Assembly (NCBI RefSeq): GCF_001680005.1
Contig: NC_033567.1
Location: 3,906,001 to 3,970,000 of the forward strand
Reading direction: 5' to 3'
DNA: 64,000 bases
From: Plasmodium coatneyi
Taxonomy: Eukaryota > Apicomplexa > Aconoidasida > Haemosporida > Plasmodiidae
Shown piece by piece: positions 1 through 11,000 of this stretch. Numbering within the stretch: the first letter of the stretch is position 1; the number at the start of each line of letters is the position of its first letter. The position numbers and the translations under genes are program-made. The notes below the pieces were generated by a model. That model did no database searches and was not told the DNA's origin. It was given only the letters and a program-made list of their open reading frames with translations.

Positions 1-815
1 CTACTTAATATTTTGGTCATGGTATCCTTAGAGAAAATTTTATCAAATGGTATCATTTTGTAAAAATAAAACGCATTGTTGTCTTTGAATCCTAGGCAGT
101 TCACATTGATATTTTTATTTACGTGCAAAAAGGAAATTCCTTTACATACCCCTATTGACTCAAATATAAGATTGTTGTTAATATTTTTTTTTACAAAATC
201 GTCATTATATGTGTCTACAAACTCGATGACAAATTTTTTTTCCTTATTTTTTGTTTTCGTTTTTTTTCTCCCAAATATATTCGCAGGGAAATCATGATAA
301 TTGAAAATGTCCAATATGTGCAGTCTTCTGTTTTCCTCGTCCTGCTCCTCTCCCTCTCCATAATCTTTATTTTTAAAAAAGCCTTCACTAAAAAAATCAG
401 TGCGATGGTTCCTTTTTTTCCTATGTATTGGGATTTCGAACTCCTCCCCATCTGTGCCATTCTTCTGTTCCTTCTTCGAGCCATTTGGTTCTTTACCGGG
501 TTGCTCTTTCCTCTCTTCGCTGCTCTTTCCTTCCTCCCCTTGCATGTAGTTCTTAAATATTAGCAACTGTTCCTTCGCATCCGCAGTGTCATTCTTTTTC
601 GACAGACGTTGATTTACCTGGGTGCTTCCATTTATGTTCACATGTCCGTTCTTATCTCTGCTCACGTGGAAATCATCCCTCTGTCGCGCGTCTTGCTTCT
701 CCCTGCCAGCCTTCTCAACAGGAATGTCCATTTCATCTCCGTCAAAACGAATGTCGATGCTCTTTTTTGCTGATTTTTCTGCCCCCCTTTTCTTTTCTTC
801 TTCCTGGTCATTCAT
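1..815 (-). CDS. Conserved Plasmodium protein of unknown function (3' end outside window)
   Basis: The frame is open from the ATG at 815-813 to the left edge, so the C-terminus is missing. The first ~150 residues are charged and low in complexity (Glu/Lys/Asp-rich, starting MNDQEEEKKRG). From about residue 165 the protein becomes more ordered (LHILDIFNYHDFPANIFG, then FVIEFVDTYNDDF and CLGFKDNNAFYFYKMIPFD). I checked that codons near 119, 365 and 644 all lie in the frame of the ATG, so no intron is needed. No signal peptide or membrane segment is seen in the visible part. I do not recognise the family. It is divergent from VPS4, with 1.66 kb between the two starts. That this is a real gene is fairly sure; its function is unknown. 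Confidence 0.75.
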   Translation of the reverse strand, partial: MNDQEEEKKRGAEKSAKKSIDIRFDGDEMDIPVEKAGREKQDARQRDDFHVSRDKNGHVNINGSTQVNQRLSKKNDTADAKEQLLIFKNYMQGEEGKSSEERKEQPGKEPNGSKKEQKNGTDGEEFEIPIHRKKRNHRTDFFSEGFFKNKDYGEGEEQDEENRRLHILDIFNYHDFPANIFGRKKTKTKNKEKKFVIEFVDTYNDDFVKKNINNNLIFESIGVCKGISFLHVNKNINVNCLGFKDNNAFYFYKMIPFDKIFSKDTMTKILS

Positions 816-2473
816 TTTTTAACTATTTTGTGGGTAAAACAAAAAAACCCAGTTGTTTAAATGCCCTCAAAAATGGGCATAAACCAAGTGTACTCACCGC
901 ACAAATATCAGCGTAAAACACAAAATGGGGGTAGCTGGAAAGGTGGCAATCTATGTGTATTTCTCTTGTAATACTACATGATAGCTTTCCACGTGTTCGC
1001 TTCGCTCCCTTTGGAGTGACGCTCGTCAGGTTAAGCTGTTTCTTCTCATCGTGTTTAGCGTGCTTTCAAGAACATTCCCCCGTGGAAGATGCTAAGGCTG
1101 GAAGAAGAAAAAATAAATAAATACCCGCATAAAGCAGGGTTATTTATTCATCCACTATTCTGCGATTATTGTATACTTTTGTTCTGTTTATTTGTTTATG
1201 CTTTACGCTTTATAACTTTTTTTATTTTATTTTTTTCTCTACAAAGGCGTTCTTCAAAATGTTCGCTTTTATAGAAAGTTTTTCTGTTTCCTTTTGACGT
1301 TACGTGGCGGTTTGCTTTTTTTTCCCGCCGACTTGTTATTTACCTTCCGTGTAACGAGCATTACGGCGGGTCGCGAATGTTTCATTTATGTAAATTTTTT
1401 TCCTTAAAGAAAATGTTTAATATTCATGTGTTGTTTTAGTTTTAATATTGTGCGTTTGCCCCTTTTTTTTTTTTTTTTTTTTTTTTGCTTTTTCGAGGGG
1501 CAAAATAACTGCATTGACCCAGCGGCCAAACACACAATTTTAAAGTGGTCAATGGGGCGTTTTAAAGTTCAATCTGAGTAAACTTGTGCAGACACGGAGG
1601 GCGGAAACATGTAAAAAAGAAAAATGCCAAGTTGAAAATGCAAAACTGAAAAGTGCAAAGTTACAAAATCGCAAAAGCGCGAACAGGACAGAAGGAGCAG
1701 AAAATATCAGAACAAACTGTTACCACCGGGGGGCAAAATGACGCAGCATTTTTACACACATGACGCAAATTAACATAAACAAGATATACCTATGTACGCA
1801 AGTGTAGCACTCAGAAAAGCATATCCCACCGTACACCTGTTTTTCCCTACTTGATCATCTTAAAGTGAATCGTTGTAACGACCATTTTAACTCTCATAGG
1901 TAGATACACGAATAGGTTATTCTTAAAGTGCATCCATCTTACCAATCAAGGCGATACAATCTTTTGTTTGTCCCCTCTTTGATAAGAAAATTATGCGCAT
2001 AAGTTTGGGGGCAATTCTGTGGAAGAAAATTTCCTAACCGGAACAGGGTTGTGTGCTTCTTCGACTTAATTGTTCTTTTTCTTTTTTTTTTCCACCCCAC
2101 CGTGATGTGCTAAGAACTGATTTGCTACATACATTTTTTCTGCGGCTTGTACCATTGCAAGTGCAATTCATCACGTGGGGTTACGTGGACTCGTGTTTGG
2201 CTGCGTGAATGTATGTGCGCCTTTACATTTGCTCCTTCACACTGTTGGGTTTACTTTGTTCAGAGGGCAACCTCGCTGATGCAATTTTAAGAACCATTTC
2301 TTCACCCCATCTGGTTGACCCCCCCAAAAGTAGCAATTAAGATCACACAGTAGGTCCCACTTCGTCATGTGTAAAGTACTATTTTTTGGCAGACCGCTCA
2401 TAACCATATTTACACGTCGCCTAAACTTTGTAAGGACCATTTAACCCCCTCCAACGAGCAGCACTTAAGGAGG
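816..2473. promoter_or_regulatory. Divergent intergenic region between the unknown gene and VPS4
   Basis: This 1.66-kb stretch must hold the 5' UTRs and promoters of two divergent genes. It contains a 24-nt poly-T tract at 1463-1486. I see no convincing coding segment or RNA gene. A 67-codon minus-strand frame at 2237-2440 lies directly upstream of VPS4 and has nothing to support it. Confidence 0.4.
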
Positions 2474-3817
2474 ATGGACTCTGAGGAAACGATAAACCAA
2501 GCTGTTAAATTAGCCAAAGATGCCGTCATAGAGGATGAAAAGAAAAACTACAAAGCTGCCCTGAACTTGTACATACAAAGTTTACAATATTTTAATTTCT
2601 TCTGTAAATATGAAAAGAACTCAAATATCAGGGATTTAATTTTAAAGAAAATGGAAATCTACATGACGAGAGCCGAAAGTTTAAAGGAAATAATTAGCAA
2701 AAAAGAATCCATGGAGACAAAGGAAAAAGTAGGAGGAGGAGCAAGCACAGAAGAAAGTAAAGAAAATATGAAAAAACAAATCAAGGAGTTTATTCTAAAT
2801 AAAGATAAAAATGTTAAATGGTCAGATGTTTGCGGATTAGAAACAGCAAAGGAGATACTAAAAGAAGCAATTATTTTCCCCTTGAAATTTCCAAAACTTT
2901 TTAACTCTTCTGCTTTGCCATATAAGGGTATCCTACTATATGGACCTCCAGGAACTGGGAAAACCTTCCTAGCATTAGCTTGTTCCAATGAATGCAACAT
3001 GAATTTTTTCAACGTTTCTTCATCCGACTTGGTAAGTAAATACCAAGGAGAAAGTGAAAAATATATTAAATGTCTTTTCGATACAGCTAAGGAACATGCA
3101 CCTGCCATAATTTTTATTGACGAAATAGATTCTTTGTGTGGGTCCAGAACAGACGGCGAAAACGAATCAACTAGACGGATAAAGACAGAGTTTTTAATAA
3201 ACATGAGCGGTTTAAATAATTACAAAAATAATATTATCGTCATGGGGGCGACCAACACCCCGTGGTCCCTAGACAGTGGCTTCAGGCGGAGGTTTGAAAA
3301 GAGAATATATATTCCTCTCCCAAATGTGTATGCCAGGATGAAGATATTTGAAAAGTACATAAATGGTAGTGAGAGTAGTGCCAAAGGTGAAGGTTCACCG
3401 GATGGAAAAAGCGTAAATGTTGGCGGAAGCAGCTGCACCAGCGGTAGCCCAAGCAACATAGGAAAAGAAGACATTAAATACTTTGCAACTGTAACGGAAA
3501 ATTACACAGGCGCTGATATCGACATTATATGCAGAGATGCCGTTTACATGCCAGTGAAGAAATGCCTCCTCTCCAAGTTTTTTAAGCAAGTAAAGAGGAA
3601 TGGACAAATTTTCTATACTCCTTGTTCCCCTGGAGATCCTGACCCAACCAAAGTTGAAAAGAACGTAATGAGTTTAAATGAAAACGAATTACTGTTGCCG
3701 CCTCTATCCGTGCAAGATTTCAAAACAGCCATATCCAATGCGAAGCCGTCGTTGTCTGTCGATGATTTGAAGAGGTATGAGGAGTGGACCCAACAGTATG
3801 GAATGAATGGCACGTAA
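2474..3817 (+). CDS. VPS4: Vacuolar protein sorting-associated protein 4 (AAA ATPase)
   Basis: VPS4 is the AAA ATPase that disassembles ESCRT-III polymers during multivesicular-body formation and membrane scission. The 447-aa protein has an N-terminal MIT domain (residues ~1-75, with the family pattern around KNYKAALNLYIQSLQYF). An AAA core follows: Walker A GPPGTGKT at ~157-164, Walker B IIFIDEID at ~212-219, sensor-1 region VMGATNTPW, and the arginine fingers in GFRRRFEKR at ~269-277. Length is close to yeast and human VPS4 (~440 aa). A Gly/Ser-rich insert (~298-330) interrupts the segment after the large AAA subdomain begins, and the C-terminus keeps the VPS4-like DL..YEEW ending. It has a single exon and an ATG at 2474. 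It converges with the RIC1-like gene downstream. Other AAA proteins with an MIT domain (spastin, katanin p60) are less likely given the C-terminal helix. Confidence 0.93.
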   Translation: MDSEETINQAVKLAKDAVIEDEKKNYKAALNLYIQSLQYFNFFCKYEKNSNIRDLILKKMEIYMTRAESLKEIISKKESMETKEKVGGGASTEESKENMKKQIKEFILNKDKNVKWSDVCGLETAKEILKEAIIFPLKFPKLFNSSALPYKGILLYGPPGTGKTFLALACSNECNMNFFNVSSSDLVSKYQGESEKYIKCLFDTAKEHAPAIIFIDEIDSLCGSRTDGENESTRRIKTEFLINMSGLNNYKNNIIVMGATNTPWSLDSGFRRRFEKRIYIPLPNVYARMKIFEKYINGSESSAKGEGSPDGKSVNVGGSSCTSGSPSNIGKEDIKYFATVTENYTGADIDIICRDAVYMPVKKCLLSKFFKQVKRNGQIFYTPCSPGDPDPTKVEKNVMSLNENELLLPPLSVQDFKTAISNAKPSLSVDDLKRYEEWTQQYGMNGT

Positions 3818-4508
3818 AGCAGCGTGAAAAAAAAACACCTAATAAGGGAGCACTTTTTTTTTTGTGACATAGTAACAAAACGTTATGCATGAATGGGTGC
3901 ATTGAAAAAATGGATTTTTTTTTTTTTTTTCAGCAGCGTCACCCTTTCGTCCCAAGGTGGGGACAGAAAATCAGCCATTATGGCCACACCTCACTCGTGT
4001 GTTTATTCATTTATGTATTCATTTGGTAGCTTCATGATTTTCTTTCTATTCGAAGGAAAACTATGGGGCTTAAAAACTTTTCATATGAGTAGCGGTTAAT
4101 GCTCTTTTGGGGGGACCCAAATGTGACAAATGAAAATATCCCACTTGGGCAGCTTTCCCCGTAGTACAGGAATGGCGGAATGATGATTACGCTTTTATTT
4201 TTCCGATAGCGCATGGTCAGAGTGATCAAATAATGGGCAGTGTTTAGCGGTACAACAAAAAAAAAAAAAAAAGGGACACCAAGTGGAGCCACATCGGGGA
4301 GTGGTCCCCACTGCTAATAAAAGTGTAGCGGCAAATGTAAGGGGCCAACTAGTACACCGCTTAGGCCCCTGTTGACAAAAAAATAGACAAACGCGTGGAG
4401 AAGCATATCACCCATAAGAGGTGCACACACAAACAATTATGTAATCGACGCGGAAAAGGAATTTTACGTCACGCAAAATACTCATTTAGCTGGATGAAGG
4501 CCTATAAC
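3818..4508. other. Convergent intergenic region, VPS4 / RIC1-like tail
   Basis: These are the 3' flanks of two converging genes, with T-runs near 3915-3930 and an A-run at 4257-4272. No gene or structured RNA is visible. Confidence 0.4.
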
Positions 4509-5036
4509 TCATATGGTTCTTCTCAAATCAGACAATTTCTTCCTCAAGAAAACTAAATTGTTCAAACATTCGCATGACATATAATGGTCATACATAGTGG
4601 AGTTGTCTTCCCCGTGGCAGATTTCTTTTCCATAAATTTTTTGGCATATTTTCTTTGAAAAAGGCGTGATGTTTTTCCGCTTGTAGTGGAGAATATGCTC
4701 ATAACAGTACTCGCAAAGCTTCCTATTGAATTCTTCATTGGATAAAATAAAATTAGCATTTTCACTTTGTTCATGTTTTGCGTTGACACCGTTCTGCCTT
4801 TTCGAATTTTTTTCCCTTTTTTTATATAAAAAATGGGTGCCATTCATATTTAAAATGTAGTTGATAATGTGGTACAGGTGGGGAAATATGCTCATCAGAA
4901 TATTAAGCATGACGTAATTTTTGCAATACAGCGTTAGCGCTAACGCATGAATGGGCAATTTTAACAATAAAAAAATTCTTAATAAAAACCAGATAATGTC
5001 ATTTTTGTGAATGCAGCAATTTTCAATAAAGGAATT
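4509..5036 (-). CDS. Probable C-terminal segment of the RIC1-like gene, in a different frame
   Basis: Directly beyond the poly-A tract that ends the 2797-aa frame, another frame stays open for 175 codons to a TGA at 4511-4509. Its composition is that of a real Plasmodium protein: a hydrophobic helical stretch (FLLRIFLLLKLPIHALALTL), a basic linker, then a Cys/His cluster (CEYCYEH ... CQKIYGKEICHG ... HYMSCEC) that could bind zinc. It has no plausible independent start; the only upstream ATGs lie within or just before the poly-A region of the main gene. I infer that it is the true C-terminus of the gene and that the tract length is either miscalled or truly altered. A tract one base shorter would put the two frames in register. 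The alternative is an unrecognised intron. Confidence 0.6.
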   Translation of the reverse strand, partial: NSFIENCCIHKNDIIWFLLRIFLLLKLPIHALALTLYCKNYVMLNILMSIFPHLYHIINYILNMNGTHFLYKKREKNSKRQNGVNAKHEQSENANFILSNEEFNRKLCEYCYEHILHYKRKNITPFSKKICQKIYGKEICHGEDNSTMYDHYMSCECLNNLVFLRKKLSDLRRTI

Positions 5037-8000
5037 TTTTTTTTTTTTTTTTTTTCTGTCCAACATTTTTATCATCCGACTTTGCTTTCCCTTTAAGATC
5101 GACAATAGTGGAACAAATATAATTGTAAATTCTTTTCTTTATTTTATATTTTAAGTACCTCTTGGGAAATTCCTTATTCTTCACATTACACACACGAAAA
5201 AAATAGTACAAATATTTTAACGTGCTATAAATAGGTATATATTTATAAACAGATGGGGCAAAATGCGTTTCCAGAAAGGTGTAATTTGTGAGTTTATTGT
5301 ATATATTGTATGAATATAAATTTCTGCGATGCATGTTTTTTTCATTCTGTATTTCCGTCTTGGACATATAGCGCGTGTATTCTTCCATCACGCTGGACGT
5401 GTCCTTCCTTTTGAGCTCCCCCTTTTTCGTCTTCCAGAAGCTTATATTAAAATGGCTCTTAAACGATTTATATATATCGATGAGGAAGCACTTCTGTGAT
5501 TCGTCCTCTGAAAAAGATTCATTAATAACTTGGTTTTCTTTTTCCAATTTGTTAAAAATTGTTCCCAGCTTTTTCATGTGGTTCATATGTTTGGTGTACT
5601 CTTGATAGTTTTCTTTGAAAGTGCTCGACAAGTTTTGTGGCGGAGAAGCGTTTACGTCACCGTCACCATCAACACCACCCTGGAGTTTCTCCCCATTGTT
5701 GTATTTTCGCGTAGGATGGTTTTCCACGTGGTTCAGCTCAACGTGTCCAGTTTGTTCTTCCCACATGGTGCTACCCACGTGGACTGATTCATTACCATGT
5801 GGCACCGTTCCTGGGTTATCTGAATTTACAAAATGAAACTCCCAATCGGTGGAGCCATGCAGAGAAACGTCGACGGGGCAGATTCCCCAAAACACGTTCT
5901 GGAACAAACTCGACTTGAAAAAGTACGAATGTGAGAAAAAGGACAGAACGTCCACCTTTAAGCCCGTCACAAAGTAGTACAGTTCAAACCACAGCATGTT
6001 GTAAATGTAGTAACACACGATGTTCTGAACCAGCAGTATAAATCTGATGTAGATATTTTTCACTTCTGCGAGGTCCACACTTTGTTCGTCCTCTGGAGGC
6101 GAAGAACGAAGTATCCCCTGATTGGGGGTGCACCCCAAGACGGTCAAATTACACGTGTGCAGCTTAGCGAACGAATCGATATTGTTTAACAAAAAGGATA
6201 TCACATCCTGGTTGTAAAAAAACTCGCACACAATTTTATTCATTTGTAACTTCTTGAAAGAGAAGGTTTTGATTTTCAGGGAAAGTTTATTTCTTCCCTC
6301 TGTGTGTAGAGACTCTTCATCGTATACGTAGTGATTATTCTGGTTATTGCTGCCATTCTCTGCGGCGTGATTTCTGCTCAGCATAGCGTCACCGTTGTGG
6401 GCATTTCCAAGCAGAAATTGGAACAAACTCACCCCATCTGCTTTCCCCAATTTGATGTTATTAAAAGCATTTGCACAGAATAGGAGGAAGAAGAAATTGT
6501 CATGGTTGGCACAACTGCTGTTCGTTCCTGTTAAGGCGTTTTCCATGATTCTCCTTTTTGTTGTTTCCTCCAGTCCGAAATAGTTACAATGAAATAGGTA
6601 GTCTCTCCCCTTATTTTGAAAGAGAGTATAAAAAAGTATGGACATGAAATTGATCAGGCCTTCTGCATACTTAATATTATTTCTGAGACTCATACAGAGA
6701 AAGTACATGCAATAAAATTTCCGAACGTTGTATATCCCCAGATAGTTCTGTATATTAATGATGAATAGGGAGCAGACATTGTACCTCTGGTTGGGTAAGC
6801 AAAGTTGCATGAAATCGTGAGGCATATAATTGCCAAGGGAATACATCAGAATAGCGCTGACGTAGGGATCCATCTTTCTTATAATGTTGATAACAACCTC
6901 TGCGATGTGAAATTTGCAAAACTTTCGCAACATTTTTAGGAGAACCATGAGGTGGAAGACGTGCCTCCTCTTCAGCACACACAGCAGGTATAGGCCAGCA
7001 TAATATACGTTGCAGTTTATTTTATATGCGTAATCAGTGTGCACGTCGAATGGGGGAATTCGCCCATCCATTGCGTTGTTACACAATTCGTGGGCAGCAA
7101 CTTTGTCTGCTCCTCTAGACGTTTCTCCCCCCCCTTTCAGCCTCAACAAATGCAGAACTGCCCAGTAAACACGCTCATCTTTTACACCTTCCTTGAGGAG
7201 GCCAATTTTGGGCGCGTCGCTGGATGAGATACTTGCGCCCATTTCGTCCAGAAACAAAATGAATTTTTCCTTTAATTTTTTGTTCGATTTTTCCTCCTCT
7301 CCATGTTTCCACTTCGTCCCCTCCGTTGCTGTCCTATATTCTCGCAAATAAGGTTCTTCACCCAGATGGGTATCCTTCACACGAAATATTCGCCCAAACA
7401 GGGCATCCTCTAACCTGCTGGTTGAGCTCTCTCTGTACCGCTTGGACAAAAAGAGGGAGTACAAAACCGCGGCAGATATATTCAAAATGGTATCATCCCT
7501 TCCATTTCGTGTAAAGATATCATAGTAGGGAGAATTACTCAACCTCATAACATAGTTGTAAATAATTTTATAAGACGCAACGTAGAGGTCATTCAGTTTT
7601 TTAAGCGACTTATACAAAACGATTTCCAAAATGTTCGTAGCGAAGATATTCCATGTGACGTATTTCGTTATAATGTTAATGATAATTCGGCGGAGTTTTT
7701 TTTTTCTCCATTTTGAGTCATACACCGGTTGATACTTTCCATTTTTGTAAGAGTATACGTCACTGTACAGTTTGAAATATTTAAATAAAATTGTGTTAAT
7801 GTAGCTGTTTATTTTGAAGCTTATTATGTCGTAGGAAGACGGGGATGGAAAGGAATTTGCATTATTTGTGTTTCGTTTTTTTCTTGCATTTTTTTTCGAC
7901 TTCTCCTGTCCTGCCGTTCCTGATGTGTTTGTCTCCCCTTTTATAGGTAACGTCATTTTTTTTTCCCTCTTCCATATTTGGCTGCACACGATGTGTATGC

Positions 8001-11000
8001 ACAATCCCATGTGGTGCACCGTGTGATGCAGGTGCGAATTGTAGTCATCTGCAAAACGGGACAACCCTACATGTCGATAAATCACTAGCGGGCAATTTAC
8101 ATACCTGTAGCTGCCAAAGAGGGCAACATTTTTTAATTCCTTTTGGAGGCAAAACTGGTTGGGGCACTTGCTGACACTTATTACGCTCATCTTGTTGTTG
8201 CTACTCAGGTAGACATAGCAAGATTTTTCCTTATTCTCGAGCTCTTCAATAATGGAATAGAAGCTGTACTTGAGCACCGTCCTGTTGAGTTTATTTGCAA
8301 TTTTGTTTCTATGTTGTTCTATATGAGGAACTGCTGAAATGATAAAATTTTTCATTAAGGCGCTATGCCCCTTCCATGTGGAATGCACTTGGCACGCTTT
8401 TCTAGCTTTTCCCAACTGAGCGTCCCTCTCCACATACTGTTCGTTCGCTTTGTTACCCTGCAGAATGAGCGTATCACATAAAGGGGCACTATTTATAAGG
8501 TGCTTAAAATTTGTGAGGTGAAAAAGCGCTTCCTTTTTGGATCCTTCCCATCGGTTCAAGTCTACACAATTCATTTTTTTCTTCAATCGAACGAGGCTTT
8601 TATAATTTGCTGAGTGTTTATTTAGCTTATCCTTGAAAATGCTTTCAAATAATTTGCTCTTCTCGCTTGGTTGGTTCCCCTCCGATGGGTTCAGTGTGAA
8701 GAAGTCAAAAGAGGATGCCTCGACTGAACATTCGCATGGTTGGCACTTTTCCAATTCGTCCAAATGGTTAGCACTTCCGGCAGATGGTTCTGCTGCCCCG
8801 TTTAATGATCCCCCCATTGGGATATTTCCCTTATTCTGCGTCTTCTTGTCTGCATTTATTTTCCCCTCACCATTCACCGTTTCCCCCTTCGCGTTTGCAG
8901 AAAGTCCATTTGTAAAATTTTGACGCTTCTCCTTGCACGCTCCATTAATGCCATATAATAGGTAAACCACGTAGTAGTACAACAAATAGGTGTGATAGCT
9001 TGGCGGGGGCCACATATATTTTATTGGCCCCGGCAGGGCGTAGTAATTCATGTAGTTCTGCCCCTTTACAACTTCAAGGTAATCTACCCTGGTGCTAAAC
9101 GTTTGAGTAAATTCAAAATCGTAACAATTGTTCCTGTCTACATAAATATGCAGAAAGTGAACAGAATTGTCATAATTAAGAAACACATAGTGGTATATGT
9201 CGAAGAGTGTGTAGAAGCACCTTGGCTCGGTAAATCTGTTGTCCCTATTTAGAGGCAAAATAAAAATGTTCTCCGATTTTAGAAAATATTCCTGCTTTTC
9301 TGTATCTTTACCTTTTACTTTACTAATTTTAAAGCAGAATAAATTGTAAAATGCGTCCAGCACTATTAAAAAGGTTTCGCTGATTGTGTGGTCCATTCGG
9401 GAGGTATTTTCTGAGGTTGACTCGCTGGACTGTTTGTTCGTCTCCCCTATTCTATCTCCGTCGTTCTCATCGATTACGCTACTTTTGTCGTGATAAACGT
9501 GGGTCAATATAGGCCTATACAACAGCTTTATGGACAACGTGTAGTTGCTGAACCGCAGGGCATTATTTATGTTATAAAGGTATATGATATAATAGAAATT
9601 ATTTTTGCTAATAATTTCTTCATATGAGCGTGTCAGTTTTGTTATGTACTCCTGCTCGTTTTTTTTTTTTTGATTCGTTTTCACATTAGCGTCGTATGTC
9701 TCTTTGACATTTTTTTTTTTAAAATTACTTCTTGCGATGAGGTCCTCACGCACACTTGCATCACTCTGTAAGGAAGAGCTACTTTCGTATGAAAAACTGC
9801 TCTCCCCGTTTTGGTCTTCACTGCTGCGGTGCTCTTTCCCATCGGTAATATCTTCCCCGTCTTTCGCGCTACCAACCTTTTCGTTCGATTCTGCGTAAGC
9901 ATTCAATTTCCTTTGCAACTCGATGTAGTAGTTATGTGCAAGGTTCGTTTCTTCATCAACGTATGGTTCTGCAGCATGGAGTGGGTTTTGTTCCCCACTT
10001 AGCCCTTTTTCAACATCATGAGGGTGGTTGTCCCCCGAAAGGGTTACCTCGCCCCTTCGTTTTTCCATCAGATAAGCTTCTAAAAACGCGTTTTCATCTT
10101 CCTTCAGGAAGAAATTATTGTAAAAAAGGGAGAACGGCTTCGTGTATATGTTCCCCTTGTTGGTGTTAAAATACTCCTCAAAGTATTTGTAGTACATGTC
10201 CGATTCGTTATGGTTGATGTTGAAGAGGTAGTTTAGCAACTTGGATTCCTCCACAGTGCGGTGGTCTCCGTTGGCATTGGGCATCTGTGTCTTTTCGCGG
10301 AGGTCTTTGCCCCTCGGGGGATTTTCAATAGACGGGGCTTCCTCTGCGTTCGATTTGGACGATCTAGATGATCTATCCGATTCGAGCGACTCGATCGATT
10401 CGCTCTCTTCATCTGCTTCTTCCTCTTCATCTGCTTCTTCCTCTTCATCTGCTTCTTCCTCCTCATTTGATTCTTCCTCTCCATGTGCACCTTCTTGTCC
10501 ACCTGCTTCTCCCCCCCCATCGAACGTGGTTCGCACTTCTGCAGTCCCGTAGTCCATGCTGAACAACTCGAAGCTTATGCTCATGTTCCCCTCGCCAGTC
10601 ATTGCCCTTGTAAAAAATATACCGCCCCTCCCTGCGCCCAAGTCGTCCTTCCTCTTGAAGTGCCGAAAATTATTCTCATCATACTTATTGTGCAAACATG
10701 TGACAAAAAAAATATCATCAAATAGCCATCCCGCAGGATAGTTGTGAAAAAAAAACTTGAGATAATCATCAAGAAAATATGAAAAGGCTTTTTTTCGAAA
10801 GCTATAAATGCAGATGGACTTAAAAATAATGAGCATATATGTGTTGCTAAAATTTGAGTAGCATTTCTTCACGTACTTAAAAGGAGTTATAATTTCCTTT
10901 ACGTTCAGCACATTCTTCTGGTTATTACACAAACTAAGGTTATTGATGTTCGTATCAAACATTACGATGTTATTTAAACCAATGTATACCTTTTGACTTT

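Noticed and set aside
2237..2440. Minus-strand 67-codon ORF upstream of VPS4
   Set aside because: No family resemblance, lies in the probable VPS4 promoter, and is of a length expected by chance.
10233..10552. ORFs opposite the acidic repeat of the RIC1-like gene
   Set aside because: They are antisense and frame-shifted shadows of a simple repeat.
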